From DUUI01 sp964627845 (GTDB lineage: Bacteria; Bacillota_I; Bacilli_A; Erysipelotrichales; Erysipelotrichaceae): a stretch of 18,712 nt of DNA. Where the stretch lies: assembly GCA_964627845.1 (NCBI GenBank), contig CAZVKL010000019.1, forward strand, positions 1 through 18,712, given 5' to 3'. Position numbers and translations under genes: made by a program. Shown in pieces: positions 1-7,772 of this stretch (position 1 is its first letter; each line of letters starts with the position of its first letter). Below the pieces are notes generated by a model. It saw only the letters and a program-made list of their open reading frames with translations. It had not been told where the DNA came from and did no database searches.

Positions 1-668
1 CCAACACGCATTCTAGCACCAGGTGATTCATTCATTTGACCATAAACAAGAACGGTATTCTCTAAAACACCAGAGTCCTTCATCTCATTATATAAGTCAT
101 TTCCTTCTCTAGTACGCTCACCAACACCAGCAACCACTGATAAACCATCATGTTGAGTCGCAATGTTATGAATAAGCTCTTGCATTAAGACCGTCTTACC
201 AACACCAGCTCCTCCAAACAATCCAATTTTACCACCTTGAGGATAAGGACAAAGTAAGTCAATAACCTTAATCCCAGTCTCTAAGATATCATTAATTGGT
301 TTTTGGTTTTTAAACAAAGGAGCAGGCGCATGAATAGGATTAAACTGTTCAACATTTTCAGGCATAGGTTTTTCATCAATTGGCTGACCTAAAACATTAA
401 ACATTCTACCTAATACAGCTTTACCAACAGGAACTTGAATTGGATTTTCAGTATCAATCGCTTCCATACCACGAACCAAACCATCCGTTGATGCCATTGC
501 TATACAACGAACTAAATCATCCCCAATATGTTGAGCAACCTCTAAGATAAGTTCATCCCCATCTTCTTTAATAATCTTTATCGCATTTAAAATCGGTGGC
601 ATATGTTCTTGAGTAAATTGAACATCGACAACCGGCCCAATCACTTGAGCAATTCTTCCTTTAATCAT
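1..668 (-). CDS. atpD: ATP synthase F1 beta subunit, partial (N-terminal 222 residues)
   Basis: This is the catalytic subunit of the F1 head, which makes ATP on the cytoplasmic side of the membrane. The reading frame begins with ATG at 668 and runs off the left edge of the window, so about half of a protein of roughly 460-470 residues is present. Visible features are the N-terminal beta-barrel, the Walker A loop GGAGVGKT (residues 152-159) and the GERTREGND segment whose Glu (about residue 184) is the catalytic base in the family. A GGAGG ribosome binding site lies over the last codons and stop of atpG, with the start 3 nt beyond that stop, so the two genes are probably translationally coupled. 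The epsilon gene atpC is expected further left but is not in view. The translation was read directly from the sequence and the identification is certain. Confidence 0.97.
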   Translation of the reverse strand, partial: MIKGRIAQVIGPVVDVQFTQEHMPPILNAIKIIKEDGDELILEVAQHIGDDLVRCIAMASTDGLVRGMEAIDTENPIQVPVGKAVLGRMFNVLGQPIDEKPMPENVEQFNPIHAPAPLFKNQKPINDILETGIKVIDLLCPYPQGGKIGLFGGAGVGKTVLMQELIHNIATQHDGLSVVAGVGERTREGNDLYNEMKDSGVLENTVLVYGQMNESPGARMRV

Positions 669-671
669 AAA

Positions 672-1514
672 TTAACCTCCAATTGTTCCTGAAACGATCT
701 CTGTAATTTCTTGAGTAATCGCCGCTTGACGTACTTTGTTGTATTCGAGTTGTAAATCATCTATTAATTCTTGAGCATTATCCGTCGCATTCTCCATTGC
801 AACTCGTCGAGAAGAATATTCACTTGTTTTAGCCGACATAAATGTTCGATATAATTCCGAAATGACATAACGAGGAATCAAGTAATCTAAGAGTTCTCTT
901 GCCGAAGGCTCAAAGATAATCTCCTCATAATGTTGTGGTTGGTCACTATCCTCAATAATGACCGGAAGAATCCGCTCCTCCTTAACATGATAAGTCGTCG
1001 CATTCACATATTGTGTATATAAGATATGAATACTGGTAATCTCACCATTTTCATAACGAGCTAAGATATCTTTACCAAGTTCCAAAATATCTTCATATTT
1101 AACTTGGTCTGAATGGACTTGGTCATTTACGATTTGATATTCATCATTTTTAAAACGATTATATCCCTTGGTCCCAATCCATAATAATTTTGATTCTTTG
1201 TTATCCTCAATAATTTCCTTAAAGACTGCCTGATTATATCCACCCGCAAGTCCTAAATCGGAAGTAAACACAACCTTCAATGGATTGGAGTCCTCAATCG
1301 AGGTATCCATCATAGGATGAACATCTGAACCTGCCTGAGATAACACTCTTCTAATCACATCCGCTAATGTTTCACTATATGGTCGATTCTTCACATAGCT
1401 CGCTTTTATTCTCTGTAATTTACTTATCGCAACTAATCGCATCGCCTTAGTAATCTTTTGGGTCGAACGAATCGATCTCAAGCGACTACGCAGTTGATGA
1501 ATATTATTCGCCAT
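672..1514 (-). CDS. atpG: ATP synthase F1 gamma subunit
   Basis: This is the central rotating stalk of ATP synthase, which links c-ring rotation to the catalytic beta subunits. The 280-residue length is normal for the family. The N-terminus (IRSTQKITKAMRLVA region) and the C-terminal helix with MENATDNAQELI are the conserved gamma signatures. The ATG start lies inside the end of atpA (11 bp overlap). Only a weak GGAT-like site precedes it, so initiation probably depends on ribosomes finishing atpA. The last codons and stop contain the GGAGG ribosome binding site used by atpD. Confidence 0.97.
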   Translation of the reverse strand: MANNIHQLRSRLRSIRSTQKITKAMRLVAISKLQRIKASYVKNRPYSETLADVIRRVLSQAGSDVHPMMDTSIEDSNPLKVVFTSDLGLAGGYNQAVFKEIIEDNKESKLLWIGTKGYNRFKNDEYQIVNDQVHSDQVKYEDILELGKDILARYENGEITSIHILYTQYVNATTYHVKEERILPVIIEDSDQPQHYEEIIFEPSARELLDYLIPRYVISELYRTFMSAKTSEYSSRRVAMENATDNAQELIDDLQLEYNKVRQAAITQEITEIVSGTIGG

Positions 1515-3039
1515 CGTTAATTAATCCATTTTGTCTTAGATAGCGCTCTAAGACTTTATCAAGGATGTCCTTCATCTGTTGAATAATTTCATCGCTAAGG
1601 ACATTGTTCTCATCAATATTATCTAAGATTTCTTGATGATTTTCTGTAAATTGTTGATGCACAAATTTTTCAAAACGACTAACATGATCCACTGGAATAT
1701 CCGATAAGTAATCGTAACGATGTAAGAATAAAGATAAAACAATTAACGCTTGAGGAAGCGGAGAATATTGATTTTGTTTCAATAACTCTGTCAACCGCTC
1801 ACCCTGAGATAAGACTTTTTGAGTCGCTTTATCCACATCACTACCAAACTGAGCAAAACTCTGCATTTCAGAATATTGTGCCAAATTCAATTTAAGCGAA
1901 CCAGACACTTGTTTCATTGCCTTAGTTTGTGCAGCAGACCCAACCCGAGAAACCGACATACCACTGTCAACAGCTGGTCTAATCCCTGAATTAAACATAT
2001 CAGACATTAAATAAAGCTGTCCATCTGTAATAGAAATAACATTGGTCGGAATATAAGCCGAGATATCCCCCGCTTGAGTTTCAATAATGGGTAAAGCCGT
2101 CATCGACCCACCACCATAATTTTCATTTAATTTAGCCGAACGCTCCAACAAACGTGAATGTAAGTAGAAGACATCCCCAGGATACGCTTCACGTCCAGCC
2201 GGTCTTCTTAATAGTAAAGAAATGGTCCGATAAGCGACCGCATGTTTACTTAAGTCATCATAAATAATCAGAACATCTTTACCCTGTTCCATCCATTCTT
2301 CAGCAATCGCACAACCTGTATATGGCGCAATATATTGAAGTGGTGCTTGTTGGGCAGCCGTCGCAGAAACAATCACTGTATATTCCATCGCATTGTGTTG
2401 TATCAATTTCTCTTGAATTTGAGCAACAGTACTCGCCTTTTGACCAATCGCAACATACACACAATAAACATCTTTACCCTTTTGGTTAATAATTGTATCA
2501 ATCGCAATCGCCGTTTTACCAGTCTGTCTATCACCGATTATTAACTCACGCTGTCCCTTACCAATCGGAATCATGGAGTCAATAATCTTAATTCCTGTAT
2601 GAAGTGGTTGATTAACTGACTGACGAGTCATTACCCCTGGAGCCACTCGTTCAATCGGTCTAAATTTATCATATTCAATCGTATCTCCACCATCAATGAC
2701 TTGACCAAGTGAGTTAATGACACGACCTAAAAGTTTGTCACCAACACCAACTTCAACAATGTGTTTTGTTCTAGAAACTTCATCGCCCTCTTTAATAAGA
2801 CGGTCATTCCCCATCAAAACAACTCCGACGTGATCGGTTTCTAGGTTCAATACCATTCCATAGATATCATTATTAAACAGTAAAAGCTCACCAGCCATGA
2901 CATTATCAAGACCATAAACCAAGGCAATGCCATCCCCAACTTGGATGACTCGACCTAAATCACTACTTTTACTATCATAATCAAAATCTTTAATTTGTTC
3001 TTTTATTAGAGCACTAATCTCTTGTGGTTTAATGTCCAT
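1504..3039 (-). CDS. atpA: ATP synthase F1 alpha subunit
   Basis: This is the regulatory nucleotide-binding subunit of the F1 hexamer (alpha3beta3). At 511 residues it is of normal length. It has the barrel domain, a Walker A loop GDRQTGKT (residues 169-176), and the conserved SVSRVGSAAQ segment whose Arg (residue 365) is the arginine finger that reaches into the beta catalytic site. The start is ATG at 3039 with an AGGAGGA ribosome binding site 7 nt upstream. It overlaps atpH by 11 bp upstream and atpG by 11 bp downstream, which suggests coupled translation of the F1 subunits. Confidence 0.98.
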   Translation of the reverse strand: MDIKPQEISALIKEQIKDFDYDSKSSDLGRVIQVGDGIALVYGLDNVMAGELLLFNNDIYGMVLNLETDHVGVVLMGNDRLIKEGDEVSRTKHIVEVGVGDKLLGRVINSLGQVIDGGDTIEYDKFRPIERVAPGVMTRQSVNQPLHTGIKIIDSMIPIGKGQRELIIGDRQTGKTAIAIDTIINQKGKDVYCVYVAIGQKASTVAQIQEKLIQHNAMEYTVIVSATAAQQAPLQYIAPYTGCAIAEEWMEQGKDVLIIYDDLSKHAVAYRTISLLLRRPAGREAYPGDVFYLHSRLLERSAKLNENYGGGSMTALPIIETQAGDISAYIPTNVISITDGQLYLMSDMFNSGIRPAVDSGMSVSRVGSAAQTKAMKQVSGSLKLNLAQYSEMQSFAQFGSDVDKATQKVLSQGERLTELLKQNQYSPLPQALIVLSLFLHRYDYLSDIPVDHVSRFEKFVHQQFTENHQEILDNIDENNVLSDEIIQQMKDILDKVLERYLRQNGLINDGE

Positions 3040-3574
3040 GTTGTCTTCCTCCTGCTAATAATCTTTTCTGAAGTTGATTAAATTTAGATTTCAAACTATT
3101 ATCTAAAATTTCATCTTCTATTTTAATAACCAGTCCCTGTAATAATGTTTGATCAACAGTCAATCGTAAATCAATCTTGCTTTCATATTTCTTTTCTAAA
3201 GCATCACTTAAACGATCAATTTCATCTTGATTTAATTGTGTCGCACTCTTCACATCCGCAATTTTTATATTCTCATGTTTATAATGAATGTCCTCATATG
3301 ATTTAAAAATCTCTGGTAATATTCTAAAACGATGATTTCGAACCAACAACTTCAAAAGACCAAGTATTTCTTGGTTTTCATCACTAAAACTATTCTCTAA
3401 TACTTTAATCTTTTCTTGTCTATCAATATCACGAGCTTTAAAATACGTCAAGATTTTATGATCAGATAAGCTATCCAAAACATTCTTTAAATCTCGATAA
3501 ACTTGCGCACTGGAATTATTCTCTTGAGTCACTTCAAACAAAGCAACCGCATAACGATCTGCTAGTTTACTCAT
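3029..3574 (-). CDS. atpH: ATP synthase F1 delta subunit
   Basis: This is the peripheral-stalk subunit (OSCP-type) that joins the b-subunit stator to the top of F1. The protein has 181 residues. It has the N-terminal helical domain (starting SKLADRYAVALFEV) and the C-terminal part with LRLTVDQTLLQGLVIKIED, which matches the conserved delta motif. The ATG start overlaps the TGA stop of atpF (ATGA at 3571-3574), and an AAGGA lies just upstream. Identification rests on both the sequence pattern and its position between atpF and atpA. Confidence 0.95.
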   Translation of the reverse strand: MSKLADRYAVALFEVTQENNSSAQVYRDLKNVLDSLSDHKILTYFKARDIDRQEKIKVLENSFSDENQEILGLLKLLVRNHRFRILPEIFKSYEDIHYKHENIKIADVKSATQLNQDEIDRLSDALEKKYESKIDLRLTVDQTLLQGLVIKIEDEILDNSLKSKFNQLQKRLLAGGRQHGH

Positions 3575-4080
3575 CCTTGAGTAATAACCTCTAACATTTG
3601 ATTAAGCGCTTCACGCTGGCTTGTTTCATCCACTTCTTTCTCAAGAAGTTTTTGAGTTGCAGCCATCGCCACCTCAACCACTTCATTTTGAACTGATTGA
3701 AGCATTTGTTTGCGCTCACCCTCAATTTGGCTTTGTGCCATTTCAATCTGATGATTCGCCTGAGCTTTCGCCTCACGAACAATATCAGATTTCATGTTTT
3801 CAGCCTGACGACGAGATTCATCAACCATCTGTTGTCCAGTATCGACAGCTTGTTGATAGGTTTCCTGTGCTTTCTGATGTTGTGCCTGTGCTAATTCACG
3901 CGCCTGTCGAGCTTCATCCAAATCTTCCTGCATTTTGGTAGAGCGACGATCAAGTAAATTAACAACCGGTTGATATAAATATTTTTTAAAAACAAGATAA
4001 AGAATGAAAGTAGCACCCCACTGTGCTAATAAGGTCCAAATATTGGGGAATAATTGGCCATCAATGTTAAATTCCAACAT
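3571..4080 (-). CDS. atpF: ATP synthase Fo b subunit
   Basis: This is the peripheral stator stalk of ATP synthase. The 169-residue protein has one N-terminal membrane segment (about residues 13-30) followed by a long charged, Ala/Gln/Glu-rich helix (about 40-150) that would form the parallel b-dimer coiled coil. The motif LLDRRSTKMQEDLDEA just after the membrane helix is typical of bacterial b subunits. The start is ATG at 4080 with an AGAGGA ribosome binding site. It overlaps atpH by 4 bp. Frames on both strands are unusually open here because of the skewed codon composition of the coiled coil, but they are not genes. Confidence 0.95.
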   Translation of the reverse strand: MLEFNIDGQLFPNIWTLLAQWGATFILYLVFKKYLYQPVVNLLDRRSTKMQEDLDEARQARELAQAQHQKAQETYQQAVDTGQQMVDESRRQAENMKSDIVREAKAQANHQIEMAQSQIEGERKQMLQSVQNEVVEVAMAATQKLLEKEVDETSQREALNQMLEVITQG

Positions 4081-4103
4081 AATTCATCCTCTTCTCTAAC
4101 AAA

Positions 4104-4334
4104 TTAATAAACAAAGATTAATAAGAACGCAATTAATAGACCATAGATCGCACATGTTTCCGCAATCCCAGCCCCTAGAATTAACATTGAACGGATTTTA
4201 GATTCTGCTTCTGGGTTTTTACCAACTGCTTCAACTGCTTTACCAGCCACATATCCTTGTCCCATCCCTGTCATAATACCTGTTAAAACCGCAATACCTG
4301 CTCCAATAGCAATAAGTCCTTGATTAATATCCAT
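4104..4334 (-). CDS. atpE: ATP synthase Fo c subunit, possibly sodium-binding
   Basis: This is the rotor-ring subunit, a 76-residue hairpin of two membrane helices. Helix 1 carries a glycine-rich stretch (G11-G27). Helix 2 carries the ion-binding carboxylate Glu59 in GIAETCAIY. Compared with the known sodium ring of Ilyobacter tartaricus, Gln26 aligns with Q32, Glu59 with E65, Thr60 with S66 and Tyr64 with Y70. The Gln-Glu distance of 33 is identical. Proline 28 of that family is Thr22 here, and Cys61 replaces a Thr. The pattern therefore resembles sodium-binding c subunits but is not the full consensus. The start is ATG with AAGGAG 8 nt upstream. The 23-nt gap to atpF holds the atpF ribosome binding site. 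Confidence 0.96.
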   Translation of the reverse strand: MDINQGLIAIGAGIAVLTGIMTGMGQGYVAGKAVEAVGKNPEAESKIRSMLILGAGIAETCAIYGLLIAFLLIFVY

Positions 4335-4348
4335 TTTTCTTTCTCCTT

Positions 4349-5038
4349 CTAATTTTCCTCACTCGGAAATTCAACACTCGTTAAAATAGTTGTCAACGAA
4401 ATAAATATAAACGCCTGTAAGAACGCTGAAAATATATCGAAATAAGCATGTAGCACCGGAGCCATTACTGTTCCCACAAAGTTAAAGGGACTCCCCGCTA
4501 ATAAGGTATTCGATAAATAGTCTCCTAAGGCATAAACCAATGTCATGATCACGCCACCACCGACAATATTTCCAAATAGACGAACACTCATGGAAATAAG
4601 CGGTCCAAATAATCCAAAGATATTTGGAATTACAAAGAATGCGAAAGGTTCAAAGAAACCCTTAATATATCCTTTTAGCCCATTGGTCTTAATTGAGGCT
4701 CTCTGTATAAAGAACCACGTAATTAACGCAAAACTAAGCGTCACTGAATAGTTAGCTGTCGGAGGCTTCAAAGCTAATAAACCCGACATATTAGAAATCA
4801 ATATGTATAAAAATATCGTTATGACATAAGGGGCATAACTCTCTCCACGCTTGCCCATATTACTTAAGACAACATTTCTTAACATCGAAACGACGTGAAT
4901 CGCAAACCCAGCTAACCCTTTAGGTTTTTCTGTTGGATCTACTTGGCTAACTTTTTTACCAAAGAAAACAAACAACAGACACAAAACTAAAGTAATCAAA
5001 ACAATCGAAAATACTTCAGCTTGTATATTAATGATCAA
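4349..5038 (-). CDS. atpB: ATP synthase Fo a subunit (TTG start)
   Basis: This membrane stator subunit forms the two ion half-channels next to the c ring. It has 229 residues with five or six hydrophobic segments. The helix containing MSVRLFGNIVGG holds the essential Arg that faces the c-ring carboxylate, and the C-terminal YFDIFSAFLQAFIF motif is typical of the family. The only sensible start is TTG at 5038: it lies 7 nt after GGGGAGGTG, and no ATG exists before the first conserved region. TTG overlaps the TGA of atpI (TTGA, 5035-5038), so atpB translation is probably coupled to atpI. Confidence 0.96.
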   Translation of the reverse strand: MIINIQAEVFSIVLITLVLCLLFVFFGKKVSQVDPTEKPKGLAGFAIHVVSMLRNVVLSNMGKRGESYAPYVITIFLYILISNMSGLLALKPPTANYSVTLSFALITWFFIQRASIKTNGLKGYIKGFFEPFAFFVIPNIFGLFGPLISMSVRLFGNIVGGGVIMTLVYALGDYLSNTLLAGSPFNFVGTVMAPVLHAYFDIFSAFLQAFIFISLTTILTSVEFPSEEN

Positions 5039-5406
5039 TTGTTCTCACCTCCCCTTGATTGAGTAAAAAACACATAAAACTTAAACCCTAAAACCCCAAC
5101 AAATGCCGCATAAGGCGAAATAATATGAGGCCAGATAAACCCTAAACCAAATGACCCAACTAACAAAAACAATGAAAAAAAGAAATACAACAAGAAAAGT
5201 CCCTTATTAAATTTCTTCATGGTAATAATAAAGTCGAAATACTCATTTTTGATTACTAAGTTTAAAAAGAAAAAGAGATTCCCCAATAACCATCCCACCG
5301 TTACTTCAACGCCTAAAAACAAGCTAAAAACAGCCACAATTGTGACAAATTTTAGATAAGCGTGGTAGGTTGTATTAAAGAAGTCTAACTTCAATAAAGC
5401 TCTCAT
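5035..5406 (-). CDS. atpI: ATP synthase subunit I (AtpI-like assembly protein)
   Basis: This is a small membrane protein of 123 residues with three or four hydrophobic segments. It sits first in the ATP synthase operon, the usual position of atpI, whose product helps assemble or stabilise the c ring. AtpI sequences are poorly conserved, so the call rests mainly on size, hydrophobicity and position. The start is ATG at 5406, with GGAGA 7 nt upstream. An in-frame TTG at 5424 would extend it by six residues, but it lies almost at the predicted transcription start (about 5427) and its GGAG is only 3 nt away, so it is unlikely. The C-terminal codons carry the ribosome binding site of atpB. Confidence 0.83.
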   Translation of the reverse strand: MRALLKLDFFNTTYHAYLKFVTIVAVFSLFLGVEVTVGWLLGNLFFFLNLVIKNEYFDFIITMKKFNKGLFLLYFFFSLFLLVGSFGLGFIWPHIISPYAAFVGVLGFKFYVFFTQSRGGENN

Positions 5407-5433
5407 AGTTTCTTCTCCAATCAATACTCCACT

Positions 5434-5442
5434 ATTCTATCA
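5434..5442 (-). promoter_or_regulatory. Extended -10 promoter of the ATP synthase operon
   Basis: On the minus strand the sequence TG-A-TAGAAT forms an extended -10 element. The region 17 bp upstream matches a -35 only weakly (TTAGTA). The predicted transcription start is near 5427, giving a leader of about 21 nt before the atpI ATG, with its ribosome binding site at 5414-5418. This is the only recognisable promoter between the upstream ABC gene and atpI. Confidence 0.6.
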
Positions 5443-5511
5443 TAGACTCAAAACTTTACTAAGGGTTTTTAGTTAAATGTTGATAACTTTTAGAAATATT
5501 GACAAAGAAAT

Positions 5512-6738
5512 CTATTCTTTAGTTAAGGATCGTCTAATAATTTTTAACAAGTTAACTCGATTTCCATAATACAAAGTACCCCAACGATATATTTTTATTG
5601 AAATAAAGGTAAGTACCACGACACCCACAATCATAAAAATCATAGACATAATCAATTCAATCGGTTCAATGGAAGCTAACAAATATCTTGTTGGCATCGC
5701 AATAAAACTAGTAAAAGGAATTTGTGCACTCAGTCTAGCCATCAGTGAATTAACATTATTAATGGAGAACATCGCAATAAACAACGCAATCATAATAAAG
5801 ACCATAACTGGCATGACCGCTGAATTGACATCTTCAACTCGAGAGACAACTGATCCAACTGCTGAGAATAAGAAGAGGTACAAAAAGAAACCAAGCAAGA
5901 AATAAAAGACATGGACTAAAATCATATCCCAAGTAAATGTTGTTTCAAGAACACTAAAAACAATATCTGGATAGCTACCCTTAGCAATATTAAAACCAAT
6001 AAATCCAGCTAAGAAAATAACTCCAACTTGAATTAACGTTCCAATACCCACTCCTAAAACTTTTCCAACGATTAAATTAGTCGGCTTTGTTGAAGTTACC
6101 AATAACTCCATGGTTCGATCATCCTTCTCACGAGCAATCGCAGTAGCTACTGTGGTTCCATACATGATGACAATAAAATATAAAATAAATGACAGAATAT
6201 AAGTTATTAGATAATTACTCATTGAATCTCTACCTAAAATCAATACTTCATTATCGACTGCCAGCATTTCGATTTCTTGAATTTGTCCTGGTTCGATGCC
6301 TAATTTCGAATACTCAATATTTCGATTAATATCTCGTAGCACATTTAAGACAATCGCTTCATTTTCAACACCAAACCCTCTGTTAAGATAAATGGTTTGA
6401 ACATCACTCAGTGAATTAACTCTAAATCCCATATCAAAATCTTGTTGTCTAATCGAATTTTCTAATTGACTATTCTCAATTAATTGATCCTCAGTTAAAT
6501 TAAGAACGTTAATCACCATTTGAGCTTCTGATTCATCTAAAGCGGATAAATCAAAGGCAACATCATCCATACTTAAAATAGGTGTCTCAGTTGGTTCATC
6601 TTGATCATTAAATAAAACTAAAGGTGATAATGTAGCCAATAAGACAATTAACGCTATAATAACGGTCGATATAATGGTCGATTTCTTTTTAAGCATAGTC
6701 AATAATTCAAATCGAAAGACTGTTAATAAATCACGCAT
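5512..6738 (-). CDS. ABC-2 type transporter permease, NatB/YhaP-like
   Basis: This is the membrane subunit of an ABC exporter, 408 residues long. It has one N-terminal membrane helix (about residues 20-42), a large extracytoplasmic loop (about 45-170) rich in Asp, Glu and Asn, and then a bundle of about five helices. The segment AIAREKDDRTMELLVTSTKP after the second helix is the hallmark of the ABC-2 NatB/YhaP group, some of which export sodium. The start is ATG at 6738 with AGGTGA 5 nt upstream. A GTG at 6747 is the alternative. It overlaps the ATPase gene by 8 bp, so the two are co-translated partners. The substrate cannot be read from sequence; sodium is a family guess. Confidence 0.85.
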   Translation of the reverse strand: MRDLLTVFRFELLTMLKKKSTIISTVIIALIVLLATLSPLVLFNDQDEPTETPILSMDDVAFDLSALDESEAQMVINVLNLTEDQLIENSQLENSIRQQDFDMGFRVNSLSDVQTIYLNRGFGVENEAIVLNVLRDINRNIEYSKLGIEPGQIQEIEMLAVDNEVLILGRDSMSNYLITYILSFILYFIVIMYGTTVATAIAREKDDRTMELLVTSTKPTNLIVGKVLGVGIGTLIQVGVIFLAGFIGFNIAKGSYPDIVFSVLETTFTWDMILVHVFYFLLGFFLYLFLFSAVGSVVSRVEDVNSAVMPVMVFIMIALFIAMFSINNVNSLMARLSAQIPFTSFIAMPTRYLLASIEPIELIMSMIFMIVGVVVLTFISIKIYRWGTLYYGNRVNLLKIIRRSLTKE

Positions 6739-7630
6739 TTTCTTCACCTACCATCTTAACAAAGATATCTTGTAGACTTGGTTCAAAATAACCAAAGCTA
6801 GAAATCTCTAAATTGTACTGTAATAAATTTTCTAAAAGTTGATGATGACTAAATCCTTCTGAATTAATAACTAAGCCTCTGGCATCAATTTCAGTGTCTA
6901 AATCACTCAATAAGTCTTTGAGTTGTTCAGTACTATAATTATCTGCTCTTAATAAAGTCTTATTATGTGATAACTCTCGCTTAAGTGTATTTAAATTCTC
7001 ATTCACTAAAATTCTTCCTTGATGAATTAAGATAATGTCATCACATAATTCTTCAACATAAGACATTTGATGACTAGAAAATATAACGAGTTTATCAAGT
7101 TGAGTATATTCATGAATGACCTCTTTAAACATCTGTGAGTTCACAGGATCAAGACCACTAAACGGTTCATCAAGAATTAGAATATCTGGATCATTTAAAA
7201 ACGCTTGAGCAATTTGTATCTTTTGTTGGTTCCCTTTCGATAAAGTTTCTAGTTTTTTATTTCGATACTCATTAAGTTCAAAACGATTAATCCAATAATC
7301 GGTGGTTTCAATCGCTTGTTTATGAGTGGCCCCTCTTAATTTTGAAAAATATCTCAATTGATCAACGATACTGTTCTTTTGATACATGCCTCTTTCTTCA
7401 GGTAAATATCCTATTTTATATTGGGATACATCAAACTCTTTACCATCTAAAAGAAATTGTCCTGAATCGGGCTTAAAAACATCCATTAAACAACGGATGG
7501 TGGTTGTTTTACCAGCACCATTTCGACCCAAAAAACCCATGGCGCGTTTTGAATTAACTTCAAAACTGACATCATGCAGAATCTGGGTTTTACCAAACGA
7601 TTTATTGATTACTACTGCTTCTAGCTTCAT
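6731..7630 (-). CDS. ABC transporter ATP-binding protein, NatA/YhaQ-like
   Basis: This is the ATPase subunit that powers the neighbouring ABC-2 permease. It has 299 residues, with Walker A GRNGAGKT (residues 35-42), a Q-loop region, an ABC signature in the divergent form LSKGNQQK, Walker B ILILDEP followed by FSGLD, and the switch histidine in FSSHQMS. The LSKGN signature and a C-terminal extension of about 80 residues are typical of the NatA/YhaQ group. The ATG at 7630 is chosen because a very strong GGGAGGTG site ends 4-6 nt upstream. An upstream in-frame ATG at 7651 lies within the likely -10 promoter element and is rejected. Confidence 0.88.
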   Translation of the reverse strand: MKLEAVVINKSFGKTQILHDVSFEVNSKRAMGFLGRNGAGKTTTIRCLMDVFKPDSGQFLLDGKEFDVSQYKIGYLPEERGMYQKNSIVDQLRYFSKLRGATHKQAIETTDYWINRFELNEYRNKKLETLSKGNQQKIQIAQAFLNDPDILILDEPFSGLDPVNSQMFKEVIHEYTQLDKLVIFSSHQMSYVEELCDDIILIHQGRILVNENLNTLKRELSHNKTLLRADNYSTEQLKDLLSDLDTEIDARGLVINSEGFSHHQLLENLLQYNLEISSFGYFEPSLQDIFVKMVGEENA

Positions 7631-7649
7631 AGCCCACCTCCCTTGTTTC

Positions 7650-7655
7650 ATTATA
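7650..7655 (-). promoter_or_regulatory. Perfect -10 element upstream of the NatAB-like operon
   Basis: The minus strand reads TATAAT here. The best -35 match (TTTACA, 7676-7681) is 20 bp away, which is longer than usual, so the promoter is only partly convincing. The predicted start at about 7643 falls directly next to the GGGAGG ribosome binding site (7636-7642), giving a leader of about 13 nt. Confidence 0.45.
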
Positions 7656-7772
7656 AACGAAATTTAGGTAACATTTGTAAAGATTCAGTTTATAAAGGCA
7701 TCCTAAGATACTCAGAACTCTAAATTACTTTTATTAAAAAGGTGGTCAAGGGATCCTTATTGCGATGGCTGT

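Noticed and set aside
2335..2544. Plus-strand open frame over atpA
   Set aside because: It is antisense to a highly conserved gene, has low-complexity composition and no initiation signals.
3591..3941. Open frames of 63-106 codons on both strands over atpF
   Set aside because: They are shadows of the coiled-coil coding sequence of the b subunit, have no ribosome binding sites, and atpF is certain.
5461..5492. Inverted repeat AGTTA/TAACT between the NatB-like gene and the ATP operon
   Set aside because: It is a five-bp all-AT-type stem without a T-tract on the minus strand, so it is not a credible terminator.
7386..7667. Plus-strand open frame over the NatA-like gene
   Set aside because: It mirrors the conserved ATPase and lacks a ribosome binding site and promoter.
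7740..7765. Possible terminator after the MacB-like gene
   Set aside because: The only stem is AAGG-ATC-CCTT (4 bp), seven bases away from a T-tract, which is too weak to call.
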